This document shows positions 5,567 to 11,826 of a DNA stretch of 14,665 bases, piece after piece. Positions within the stretch are counted from its first letter, which is position 1. The number at the start of each line of letters is the position of its first letter. The translations under genes and the position numbers were made by a program. Below the pieces are notes generated by a model. It saw only the letters and a program-made list of their open reading frames with translations. It searched no databases and was not told where the DNA came from. The DNA is from SIG471 sp045638565 (lineage in GTDB: Bacteria > Bacillota > Clostridia > Oscillospirales > Butyricicoccaceae): positions 1 through 14,665 of the forward strand of contig JAZUBN010000008.1 of NCBI GenBank assembly GCA_045638565.1, given 5' to 3'.

Positions 5567-5902
5567 ATGGAAGCAAGAGCTTATCTTAAACACATTCGCA
5601 TTTCCCCTCGTAAGGTTCAGATCGTTTGTGACCTTATCCGTGGAAAGAGCGTTCAGCAGGCAGCAGGTATCCTGCTCAATACAAACAAGTCCTCTTCCGA
5701 GCCAATGATGAAGCTCCTCAAGAGCGCAATGGCTAACGCAGAGAACAACCACGGCATGAACCCAGAAAACCTCTACGTAGCAGAAGTTTTCGCATGCCCA
5801 GGTCCTGTAATGAAGAGAGTAATGCCACGTGCTCAGGGCCGTGCATTCAGAATCCTCAAGAGAACATCCCATGTAACAATGGTTCTCAGAGAAAAAGAAT
5901 AA
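5567..5902 (+). CDS. rplV: 50S ribosomal protein L22
   Basis: Binds all 23S domains; its long beta-hairpin lines the exit tunnel, and changes there give macrolide resistance in other species. 111 residues, normal. Seen: SPRKV at residues 13-17, LIRGKSVQQAAGILLNTNK, the SAMANAENNHGMN helix, and the hairpin with GPVMKRVMPRAQGRAFRILK. The hairpin shows no insertion or obvious resistance change. SD GAGGAGG before ATG 5567; rpsC follows after 18 nt. Confidence 0.97.
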   Translation: MEARAYLKHIRISPRKVQIVCDLIRGKSVQQAAGILLNTNKSSSEPMMKLLKSAMANAENNHGMNPENLYVAEVFACPGPVMKRVMPRAQGRAFRILKRTSHVTMVLREKE

Positions 5903-5920
5903 GGTTAAGGAGGTAATATA

Positions 5921-6730
5921 ATGGGCCAGAAAATTAATCCACACGGTTTGCGTGTAGGCGTCATCAAGAATTGGGATTCCCGCTGGTTTGCAAATGATAA
6001 TGCCTTCGGCGACCTCTTGGTAGAAGACTACAACATCCGTAAGTATCTTAAGAAGACACTCTATGCAGCAGGCATCGCTAAGATCGAAATCGAAAGAAGC
6101 GGTGAACGTGTTCGCATTCTCATTCACTGTGCACGTCCAGGTGTTATCGTTGGTAAGGGCGGCGCTGAAATCGAAGCACTCAAGGAAAGAGTGCAGAAGA
6201 TGATCGGCAAGGTTGTCAACATCACAATCGTAGAAGTTCGTCAGCCAGACCTCAACGCTCAGCTCATCGCTGAAAACATCGCAGCACAGCTCGAAAAGCG
6301 TATCTCTTTCCGTCGCGCTATGAAGCAGGCTATGGCAAGAGCTATGAAGCTTGGTGCTAAGGGCATCAAGACAAACTGCTCCGGTCGTCTCGGCGGCGCA
6401 GAAATCGCTCGTACAGAGCACTATCACGAAGGCACAATTCCACTCCAGACACTCCGTGCAGACATCGACTACGGTTTTGCAGAAGCTAACACAACATTCG
6501 GTATCATCGGTGTTAAGGTTTGGCTCTACAAGGGCGAAGTTCTCACAGGTGGCCCTCGTGCAACAGAAGTTCAGGCTCCACGCCGCGATCGCCGCGATGG
6601 CAGAAACAATGAACGTTCTGATCGCCGTCCACGCCGTGATGGTGAAAACCGTGGTTTTAACCGCAACAACAACAGACACAACAACGGTCCACGTAACAAT
6701 GGTCCACGTAAGGAACAGGAGGTTAAGTAA
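5921..6730 (+). CDS. rpsC: 30S ribosomal protein S3 with long Arg/Asn-rich tail
   Basis: Part of the mRNA entry pore and helicase centre of the 30S. 269 residues, longer than the usual 210-235. Seen: N-terminal GQKINPHGLRVGVIKNWDSR, the KH type II domain with GKGG at residues 78-81, and the C-terminal domain with GRLGGAEIARTEHYHEGTIP and DYGFAEA. From about residue 221 a 49-residue low-complexity tail of Arg, Asn, Asp and Gly follows, with repeats such as RRDG and NNGPR. SD AAGGAGG (5908-5914), start ATG 5921. The stop overlaps the rplP start (TAATG, 6728-6732); the rplP SD (6717-6722) is inside the tail. Confidence 0.97.
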   Translation: MGQKINPHGLRVGVIKNWDSRWFANDNAFGDLLVEDYNIRKYLKKTLYAAGIAKIEIERSGERVRILIHCARPGVIVGKGGAEIEALKERVQKMIGKVVNITIVEVRQPDLNAQLIAENIAAQLEKRISFRRAMKQAMARAMKLGAKGIKTNCSGRLGGAEIARTEHYHEGTIPLQTLRADIDYGFAEANTTFGIIGVKVWLYKGEVLTGGPRATEVQAPRRDRRDGRNNERSDRRPRRDGENRGFNRNNNRHNNGPRNNGPRKEQEVK

Positions 6731-7167
6731 TGCTTCTGCCTAAGAGAGTTAAGTACCGCAGAGTACACCGTGGTCGTATGACAGGTGTTGCAACACGCGG
6801 CAATACAGTATCAAATGGTGAATATGGTATCATGGCTACAGAGCCAGCATGGGTAACATCCCGTCAGATCGAAGCTGCTCGTATCGCTATGACTCGTTAT
6901 ATCAAGCGTGGTGGTCAGGTTTGGATCAAGATCTTCCCTGACAAGCCAGTAACACAGAAGCCTGCTGAAACTCGTATGGGTTCCGGTAAGGGTTCTCCAG
7001 AATATTGGGTAGCAGTTGTTAAGCCAGGCAGAGTTCTCTTCGAAATCGCAGGTGTTTCCGAAGAAGTTGCTCGTGAAGCTCTCCGTCTCGCTTCTCACAA
7101 GCTCCCACTCAAGACTAAGTTCGTTAAGGCTGAAAAAATGGAAGAGAAAGTAGGGGGTGAAGCATAA
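6730..7167 (+). CDS. rplP: 50S ribosomal protein L16
   Basis: Contacts the A-site tRNA elbow and organises 23S rRNA near the central protuberance; assembled late. 145 residues, close to the usual 137-144. Seen: N-terminal LLPKRVKYRRVHRGRMTG, the RQIEAARIAMTRYIKRGG helix, KIFPDKPVTQKPAETRMGSG, the conserved KGSPEYWVAVVKPGRVLFEI strand pair, and the C-terminal helix EVAREALRLASHKLP. Starts in a TAATG overlap with rpsC and ends in another with rpmC, so three consecutive genes are coupled. Confidence 0.98.
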   Translation: MLLPKRVKYRRVHRGRMTGVATRGNTVSNGEYGIMATEPAWVTSRQIEAARIAMTRYIKRGGQVWIKIFPDKPVTQKPAETRMGSGKGSPEYWVAVVKPGRVLFEIAGVSEEVAREALRLASHKLPLKTKFVKAEKMEEKVGGEA

Positions 7168-7367
7168 TGAAGGCAGCAGAAATCCGTCAGCTCTCTGTAG
7201 AAGAGCTCAACACAAAGCTTGCAGATCTCAAGAAGGATCTTTTTAATCTCAGACTTCAGCATGCTATCAACCAGCTGGATAATCCTCTTAAAATCGCCGA
7301 GGTCAAGAAGGACATCGCTCGTGTAAACACAATTATTCGCCAGAAGAACATGGCGAATAAGGCATAA
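7167..7367 (+). CDS. rpmC: 50S ribosomal protein L29
   Basis: Small two-helix protein at the tunnel exit next to L23. 66 residues, normal. Seen: AAEIRQLSVEELNTKLADLK, DLFNLRLQHAINQLDNP and IARVNTIIRQK, the standard helical hairpin. Starts at ATG 7167, overlapping the rplP stop by one base; a G-rich SD (AGGGGGT, about 7152-7158) lies inside rplP. rpsQ begins 20 nt after its stop. Confidence 0.97.
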   Translation: MKAAEIRQLSVEELNTKLADLKKDLFNLRLQHAINQLDNPLKIAEVKKDIARVNTIIRQKNMANKA

Positions 7368-7387
7368 TGTATAGGGAGGTAAAAACA

Positions 7388-7645
7388 GTGAGTGAAAGAG
7401 CTTTCCGTAAGACACGTGTAGGTAAGGTTACATCTGACAAGATGGACAAGACTATCGTAGTCGCAATTGAAGATAGAGTACAGCATCCGCTTTACAAGAA
7501 GATCATGTCCACAACATACAAGCTTAAGGCACATGACGAAAACAACGAAGCAGGTGTTGGTGATACAGTAGAAGTAATGGAAACAAGACCACTCTCCAAG
7601 GATAAGAGATGGAGACTTGTTCGCATCATTGAAAAAGCTAAGTAA
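7388..7645 (+). CDS. rpsQ: 30S ribosomal protein S17 (GTG start)
   Basis: Early 16S rRNA-binding protein of the 30S body, OB-fold. 85 residues, the normal length. Seen: RKTRVGKVTSDKMDKTIVVAI, VQHPLYKKIMSTTYKLKAHD, and ETRPLSKDKRWRLVRIIEKAK. The start is GTG 7388, eight bases after GGGAGG (7374-7379). An in-frame ATG at 7367, overlapping the rpmC stop, would add seven residues but translate through this SD and has no good SD of its own, so the GTG is preferred. This is one of two clear non-ATG starts in the operon. rplN follows after 15 nt. Confidence 0.95.
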   Translation: MSERAFRKTRVGKVTSDKMDKTIVVAIEDRVQHPLYKKIMSTTYKLKAHDENNEAGVGDTVEVMETRPLSKDKRWRLVRIIEKAK

Positions 7646-7660
7646 GGAGGAGCCTAAAGA

Positions 7661-8029
7661 ATGGTACAGGCTGAATCATATCTCCGTGTTGCCGACAACA
7701 CAGGAGCTAAGGAACTTAAGTGTATCCGCGTTCTTGGCGGCTCTACACGCAGATACGGTAACATTGGCGACGTAATCGTTGCTTCTGTCCGTAAGGCAGC
7801 ACCAGGTGGTGTTGTTAAGAAGGGTGACGTTGTGAAGGCAGTTATCGTGCGTTCACGCAAGGGTCTCCGTCGTGCTGACGGCAGCTACGTTCGTTTCGAC
7901 GAAAACGCAGCTGTTATCATCCGTGATGACCAGAACCCAAGAGGTACACGTATTTTTGGCCCGGTTGCTCGTGAACTTCGTGATAAGAACTACATGAAGA
8001 TTCTCTCCCTCGCACCGGAAGTATTGTAA
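7661..8029 (+). CDS. rplN: 50S ribosomal protein L14
   Basis: Lies at the subunit interface and forms bridge B8; the binding site of the silencing factor RsfS in other bacteria. 122 residues, normal. Seen: VQAESYLRVADNTGAKELKC, VLGGSTRRYGNIGDVIVASV, GGVVKKGDVVKAVIVRSRKG, and the C-terminal NPRGTRIFGPVARELRDKNYMKILSLAPEVL. SD AAGGAGGA at 7644-7651, start ATG 7661; rplX follows after 17 nt. Confidence 0.98.
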   Translation: MVQAESYLRVADNTGAKELKCIRVLGGSTRRYGNIGDVIVASVRKAAPGGVVKKGDVVKAVIVRSRKGLRRADGSYVRFDENAAVIIRDDQNPRGTRIFGPVARELRDKNYMKILSLAPEVL

Positions 8030-8046
8030 TAGGAGGACACCACAAG

Positions 8047-8364
8047 ATGAATACACTTCACATTAAGACAGGTGATACTGTAATCGTTCTTTCCGGTAAG
8101 GATAAGGGCAAGAAGGGTAAGGTTCTTAGCTGTGATCCTTCCAAGGGTGCTGTTATTGTTGAAGGCGTAAACTTCGCAACTAAGCACCAGAGAGCTCGTC
8201 GTCAGGGCGAAGAAGGCGGCATCATCAAGCAGGAAATCGCTCTCCGCGCTTGCAAGGTAATGCGCGTTTGTCCAAAGTGCGACAAGCCAACACGCGTAAA
8301 GCACAACATTCTCGCTAACGGCGAAAAGGTTCGTGTTTGCATGCACTGTAAGGAAACAATCTAA
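8047..8364 (+). CDS. rplX: 50S ribosomal protein L24, four-cysteine (zinc) form
   Basis: Assembly-initiating 23S rRNA-binding protein near the tunnel exit. 105 residues, normal. Seen: the KOW motif region KTGDTVIVLSGKDKGKKGKV, VEGVNFATKHQR, EGGIIKQE, and a C-terminal ribbon with Cys75-x2-Cys78 and Cys98-x2-Cys101 (VCPKCDKPTRV and VRVCMHCKETI). Many bacterial L24 proteins lack these cysteines; this form probably binds zinc. SD AGGAGG (8031-8036), start ATG 8047; 18 nt before rplE. Confidence 0.97.
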   Translation: MNTLHIKTGDTVIVLSGKDKGKKGKVLSCDPSKGAVIVEGVNFATKHQRARRQGEEGGIIKQEIALRACKVMRVCPKCDKPTRVKHNILANGEKVRVCMHCKETI

Positions 8365-8382
8365 GGGTAGGAGGAAATAGAA

Positions 8383-8940
8383 ATGTCTGAAAAATACATC
8401 CCAAGACTTAAGACTAAGTATCTTGAAGAAGTTGCTCCTGCTCTCATGAAGAAGTTTGGTTACGAAAACGTAATGCAGATTCCAAAGCTCGATAAGATCA
8501 CAGTTAACATCGGCTGCGGCGAAGCACGTGACAACTCCAAGATGGTTGAAGCTATCGTAGGCGATCTCATGAAGATCACAGGTCAGAAGCCAGTTGTAAC
8601 AAAGGCTAGAAAGTCTGTTGCTAACTTTAAGCTCCGTGAAGGCCAGGCTGTTGGCGCAAAGGTAACACTCCGCGCAGACAGAATGTGGGAATTCCTCGAC
8701 AGACTCTTCAACCTCGCACTTCCAAGAGTTCGTGACTTCCGTGGTATCAACCCTAACGGTTTCGATGGCCGTGGTAACTACGCTTTCGGTCTCAAGGAAC
8801 AGCTTATCTTCCCAGAAATCGAATACGATAAAATCGACAAGATCCGTGGTATGGACATCGTATTCACAACATCCGCAACAACAGACGAAGAAGCAAAGGA
8901 ACTCCTCACACTTTTGGGCGCTCCTTTCATGAAGGCATAA
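8383..8940 (+). CDS. rplE: 50S ribosomal protein L5
   Basis: Binds 5S rRNA in the central protuberance and contacts the P-site tRNA. 185 residues, normal (179-187). Seen: PRLKTKYLEEVAPALMKKFGY, KLDKITVNIGCGEA, the KITGQKPVVTKARKSVANFK loop, REGQAVGAKVTLR, and the C-terminal EQLIFPEIEYDKIDKIRGMD segment. SD AGGAGG at 8370-8375, start ATG 8383. rpsZ follows after 15 nt. Confidence 0.98.
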   Translation: MSEKYIPRLKTKYLEEVAPALMKKFGYENVMQIPKLDKITVNIGCGEARDNSKMVEAIVGDLMKITGQKPVVTKARKSVANFKLREGQAVGAKVTLRADRMWEFLDRLFNLALPRVRDFRGINPNGFDGRGNYAFGLKEQLIFPEIEYDKIDKIRGMDIVFTTSATTDEEAKELLTLLGAPFMKA

Positions 8941-8955
8941 TAGGAGGAAAGATAA

Positions 8956-9141
8956 ATGGCTAAGAAGGCAATGATTTTGAAGCAGCAGGCTGAGCCAAAG
9001 TTCTCCACAAGAGCTTACAACAGATGTAAGATCTGCGGCCGTCCTCATGCTTATCTTCGCAACTACGGCATCTGCCGTATCTGCTTCCGTGAGCTTGCTC
9101 ACAAGGGTCAGATCCCAGGCGTTAAGAAGGCTTCCTGGTAG
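8956..9141 (+). CDS. rpsZ: 30S ribosomal protein S14, zinc-binding type Z
   Basis: 16S rRNA-binding protein of the 30S head. The short 61-residue zinc form, not the roughly 100-residue zinc-free form. Seen: Cys24-x2-Cys27 (RCKICGRPH) and Cys40-x2-Cys43 (GICRICFRELA), the complete zinc site, and the C-terminal GQIPGVKKASW signature. SD AGGAGG (8942-8947), start ATG 8956. It is followed by a 181-nt gap holding a long hairpin and a promoter, so it closes the first half of the spc block. Confidence 0.98.
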   Translation: MAKKAMILKQQAEPKFSTRAYNRCKICGRPHAYLRNYGICRICFRELAHKGQIPGVKKASW

Positions 9142-9186
9142 TCTGAAAGTCAGAGAAATCTGGCAAAAAAAATATAAAAAAATCTA

Positions 9187-9224
9187 ACTTTTTTGAAGGA
9201 CGCTATTGCGTCCTTTAAAAAAGT
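9187..9224 (+). repeat. 17-bp perfect hairpin between rpsZ and rpsH
   Basis: Arms 9187-9203 and 9208-9224 pair over 17 bp with one G-T wobble (9195/9216); core AAGGACGC-TATT-GCGTCCTT. The T-run is on the 5' side and the A-run on the 3' side, the reverse of an intrinsic terminator, so termination in either direction is unlikely. A long RNA duplex such as this would suit RNase III processing or protection of transcript ends (inference). It overlaps the upstream part of the 9206-9234 promoter. Confidence 0.75.
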
Positions 9225-9234
9225 GTGATATAAT
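9206..9234 (+). promoter_or_regulatory. internal promoter for rpsH and downstream genes
   Basis: TATAAT (9229-9234) is a perfect -10, preceded by TG at 9226-9227 to make an extended -10. A weak -35, TTGCGT (9206-9211), is 17 nt upstream. A second TATAAT follows at 9234-9239. AT-rich DNA at 9165-9195 could act as an UP element. Expected start of transcription is near 9241. Confidence 0.65.
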
Positions 9235-9240
9235 ATAATG

Positions 9241-9307
9241 TGTTCGGGCGTAAAATAAACGCCATAAAAACTAACGAGAAAAGTGGAGGGAGAAACCCTC
9301 TAACTTC
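9241..9307 (+). promoter_or_regulatory. rpsH 5' leader with two hairpins
   Basis: GGCGT (9247-9251) pairs with ACGCC (9259-9263) and GAGGG (9286-9290) with CCCTC (9296-9300), followed by the SD AAGGAGG (9308-9314). The position before the S8 gene suggests autogenous control, but I cannot show an S8-binding motif. Confidence 0.45.
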
Positions 9308-9322
9308 AAGGAGGAAAAAGAA

Positions 9323-9721
9323 ATGCATATCACAGATCCAATCGCAGATATGCTCACACGTGTTCGTAACGCAGGTTCCGCTCGTCACGCAACAGTTGAC
9401 GTTCCTGCATCTTCCGTTAAGAAAGCTATTGCGCAGATCCTTTTGGAAAACGGCTATATCAAGTCTTTCGAAATCGTAGAAGGCAACACACAGGGCATCA
9501 TTCGCATCACACTCAAGTACAACGCTGACAAGTCCCACACAATCCAGGGTCTCCGTCGTGTATCCAAGCCAGGTCTCCGCGTTTACGCTTCCAAGGAAAA
9601 CCTTCCTAAGGTTCTCAAGGGCCTCGGCATCGCAATCGTTTCAACATCCAAGGGCGTTATGACTGACAAGGAAGCTAGAAAGCTCAATGTCGGCGGCGAA
9701 GTCCTTGCATTCGTATGGTAA
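9323..9721 (+). CDS. rpsH: 30S ribosomal protein S8
   Basis: Central 16S rRNA-binding protein of the platform; in E. coli it represses the spc operon. 132 residues, normal. Seen: HITDPIADMLTRVRNAG, VPASSVKKAIAQILLENGYI, GLRRVSKPGLRVY, and the C-terminal GIAIVSTSKGVMTDKEARK region ending GGEVLAFVW. Start ATG 9323, eight bases after AAGGAGG. It is the first gene behind the internal promoter and 181-nt gap; rplF follows after 16 nt. Confidence 0.98.
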   Translation: MHITDPIADMLTRVRNAGSARHATVDVPASSVKKAIAQILLENGYIKSFEIVEGNTQGIIRITLKYNADKSHTIQGLRRVSKPGLRVYASKENLPKVLKGLGIAIVSTSKGVMTDKEARKLNVGGEVLAFVW

Positions 9722-9737
9722 TAGGAGGTAGGAGAAT

Positions 9738-10283
9738 ATGTCTAGAATTGGTCGTGCTCCTATAACTGTTCCAGCAGGCGTTACAGTAACAATCAACGGT
9801 AACGTTGTTGAAGTTAAGGGTGCTAAGGGTACACTCACACAGGAATTCCATCCTGAAATTATGATCGCTATGGAAGGCAATGTTATCAACGTAACACGTC
9901 CTTCTGACAATAAGAACCACAGAGCTCTTCACGGTCTTACACGTACACTCATCAACAACATGATCATCGGTGTAACAGAAGGCTACAAGAAGGAACTCGA
10001 AATCAACGGTGTTGGTTACCGTGCTGCTAAGGCAGGCAAGGATGTAACTCTCACACTCGGTTACTCCCACCCAGTTATCGTTTCCGATAACGACGATATC
10101 ACAGTAGACGTTCCATCCCCTAACAAGCTCATCATCTCCGGTATTGATAAGCAGAAGGTTGGTCAGTTCGCTGCAGAAGTTCGTTCCAAGAGACCACCTG
10201 AACCATATAAGGGTAAGGGTATCAAGTATGCTGACGAGGTCATTCGCCGTAAAGAAGGCAAGGCCGGCGGTAAGAAGAAATAA
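9738..10283 (+). CDS. rplF: 50S ribosomal protein L6
   Basis: Two-domain 23S rRNA-binding protein near the factor-binding site. 181 residues, normal (176-184). Seen: SRIGRAPITVPAGVTVTI, VEVKGAKGTLTQEF, HGLTRTLINNMIIGVTEGYK, the second-domain LEINGVGYRAAKAGKDVTLT and SHPV, and the signature PPEPYKGKGIKYADEVIRRK. A short lysine-rich end follows. SD AGGAGGT (9723-9729), start ATG 9738; 15 nt before rplR. Confidence 0.98.
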   Translation: MSRIGRAPITVPAGVTVTINGNVVEVKGAKGTLTQEFHPEIMIAMEGNVINVTRPSDNKNHRALHGLTRTLINNMIIGVTEGYKKELEINGVGYRAAKAGKDVTLTLGYSHPVIVSDNDDITVDVPSPNKLIISGIDKQKVGQFAAEVRSKRPPEPYKGKGIKYADEVIRRKEGKAGGKKK

Positions 10284-10298
10284 GGAGGTTTTGGCTAA

Positions 10299-10658
10299 AT
10301 GGTTAAGAAGTTTAATTCTAATGCTAAGCGCTTGCAGAGACATGCTCGCGTACGTGCTAAGATTTCCGGTACTGCTGAATGCCCACGTCTCAACGTATTC
10401 CGCAGCGCTAAGAACATCTATGCACAGGTTATTGATGACGTAGCAGGTGTTACACTTTGCTCCGCATCCACACTCGAAAAGGAATTCAACCAGTACGGCG
10501 GCAACTGCGAAGCTGCAGCTATGGTTGGTAAGAAGATTGCCCAGGTTTGTTTGGAAAAGGGCATTGAAAACGTTGTCTTCGATCGCGGTGGCTATCTCTA
10601 CCACGGCCGTGTAAAGGCTTTGGCAGATGCAGCTCGCGAGGGCGGACTTAAGTTCTAA
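10299..10658 (+). CDS. rplR: 50S ribosomal protein L18
   Basis: Binds 5S rRNA with L5 in the central protuberance. 119 residues, normal. Seen: the basic N-terminus (KFNSNAKRLQRHARVRAKI), GTAECPRLNVFRSAKNIYAQ, the DDVAGVTLCSASTLEKEF strand, and the C-terminal VVFDRGGYLYHGRVKALADA with AREGGLKF. SD AAGGAGG (10282-10288), start ATG 10299. rpsE follows after 15 nt. Confidence 0.98.
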   Translation: MVKKFNSNAKRLQRHARVRAKISGTAECPRLNVFRSAKNIYAQVIDDVAGVTLCSASTLEKEFNQYGGNCEAAAMVGKKIAQVCLEKGIENVVFDRGGYLYHGRVKALADAAREGGLKF

Positions 10659-10673
10659 GGAGGAGAAAGAATT

Positions 10674-11177
10674 ATGGCTCATATTATTGATGCAGCAGCG
10701 CTCGACCTTAAAGAAACAGTCGTTGCCCTTAATCGTGTTTCCAAGACAGTAAAGGGTGGCCGTATCTTCAAGTTCGCAGCTCTCGTAGTAGTTGGCGACC
10801 AGAATGGTACAGTTGGCTACGGCCTCGGTAAGGCTTCTGAAGTTCCAGAAGCAATCCGTAAGGGTATTGAAGACGCTAAGAAGAACCTCGTAAAGGTTTC
10901 TCTTAAGGATACAACAATTCCACATGAAGTTATCGGCGAATTCGGCGCAGGCCGCGTTCTTCTCAAGCCTGCTGCAAAGGGTACTGGCGTTATCGCTGGT
11001 GGTTCCGTTCGTGCAGTTCTTGAAGCAGTCGGTATTCATGACATTCGTACAAAGTGCCTCAGATCCAACAACCCACAGAACGTTGTTGCAGCTACATTCG
11101 AAGGCTTGAAGGCACTCAGAACAGTTGAAGAAGTTGCTAAGGTTCGTGGCCTTACAGCTGAACAGATCATGAAGTAG
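10674..11177 (+). CDS. rpsE: 30S ribosomal protein S5
   Basis: Lies at the mRNA entry channel, important for decoding fidelity and the target of spectinomycin-resistance changes elsewhere. 167 residues, normal. Seen: the N-terminal double-stranded-RNA-binding-like domain (VVALNRVSKTVKGGRIFKFA, VGYGLGKASEVPEAIRKG), and the C-terminal domain with GAGRVLLKPAAKGTGVIAGG and AVLEAVGIHDIRTK. Loop 'RVSKTVKGGR' looks wild type. SD AAGGAGGA (10658-10665), start ATG 10674; 13 nt before rpmD. Confidence 0.98.
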   Translation: MAHIIDAAALDLKETVVALNRVSKTVKGGRIFKFAALVVVGDQNGTVGYGLGKASEVPEAIRKGIEDAKKNLVKVSLKDTTIPHEVIGEFGAGRVLLKPAAKGTGVIAGGSVRAVLEAVGIHDIRTKCLRSNNPQNVVAATFEGLKALRTVEEVAKVRGLTAEQIMK

Positions 11178-11190
11178 GGGGTAAGCTAAA

Positions 11191-11373
11191 ATGAATAACA
11201 TCAAGATTACTCTCAAGAAGAGCCTCAACGGCAGAAACGCAAAGCACATTGCAACTGCTCACGCTCTCGGTCTTCGTCGTATCGGTGACGTAACTGTACA
11301 GCCTGAAAATCCATCCACAGCTGGTAAGATCGCTAAGATTGGCTATCTTATCTCTGTTGAAGTGGTAAAGTAG
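11191..11373 (+). CDS. rpmD: 50S ribosomal protein L30
   Basis: Small 23S rRNA-binding protein. 60 residues, the usual length. Seen: IKITLKKSLNGRNAKHIATA, LGLRRIGDVTVQPENPSTAG, and the ending IGYLISVEVVK. The SD is weaker than its neighbours (AGGGGGT, about 11176-11182), start ATG 11191. Sits 11 nt before rplO. Confidence 0.97.
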   Translation: MNNIKITLKKSLNGRNAKHIATAHALGLRRIGDVTVQPENPSTAGKIAKIGYLISVEVVK

Positions 11374-11384
11374 GAGGTAAAATA

Positions 11385-11825
11385 ATGAAGATTCATGAAT
11401 TGTCCCCAGCTCTTGGCTCTACACACGTAGGTAAGCGCAAGGGTCGTGGTATTGGTTCCGGTAACGGTAAGACAGCTGGCCGTGGTCACAAGGGTCAGTG
11501 GGCTAGAAGCGGTGGCGGTGTTCGCCCAGGCTTTGAAGGCGGTCAGACAATGCTCGCTCGTCGTCTTCCAAAGCGCGGCTTCCACAATGTTTTTGCTAAG
11601 AATTATGCAGAAATCAATGTTGGTTCTCTCAACATTTTTGAAGACGGTGCAGTTGTAACTTTCGAAGCTCTTTGCGAACTCGGTCTCGCACAGAAGAAGT
11701 TCGATGGCATCAGAGTCCTCGGCAACGGTGAACTCACAAAGAAGCTCACTGTAAAGGCTGCTGGTATTACAGCATCTGCTAAGGAAAAGATCGAAGCTGT
11801 CGGAGGAAGCGCGGAGGTTTTGTAA
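11385..11825 (+). CDS. rplO: 50S ribosomal protein L15
   Basis: Late-assembly 50S protein with a long glycine/arginine-rich N-terminal extension. 146 residues, normal. Seen: MKIHELSPALGSTHVGKRKG, GRGIGSGNGKTAGRGHKGQ, GGVRPGFEGGQTMLARRLPK, and the globular C-terminal domain with VLGNGELTKKLTVKAAGITA. SD AGGAGG before ATG 11385. Only one base separates its stop from the secY ATG, and the secY SD lies inside its last codons. Confidence 0.98.
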   Translation: MKIHELSPALGSTHVGKRKGRGIGSGNGKTAGRGHKGQWARSGGGVRPGFEGGQTMLARRLPKRGFHNVFAKNYAEINVGSLNIFEDGAVVTFEALCELGLAQKKFDGIRVLGNGELTKKLTVKAAGITASAKEKIEAVGGSAEVL

Positions 11826-11826
11826 T

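Noticed and set aside
7367..7390. S17 start at ATG 7367, in a TAATG overlap with rpmC.
   Set aside because: It would translate through the clear SD GGGAGG (7374-7379) that serves GTG 7388 and add seven non-conserved residues.
9187..9224. Long hairpin as an intrinsic terminator after rpsZ.
   Set aside because: The run after the stem is A, not T, with the T-run on the 5' side on both strands' reading; the operon continues immediately with co-directional genes and a promoter overlaps it.
9684..11249. 521-codon antisense frame, and similar long frames at 5510-6679, 7990-9102 and 4346-5359.
   Set aside because: They mirror the sense genes; at 9684-11249 and 5510-6679 the registers coincide with the sense codons and stay open because TTA, CTA and TCA are avoided. 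No SD or promoter and no known domain.
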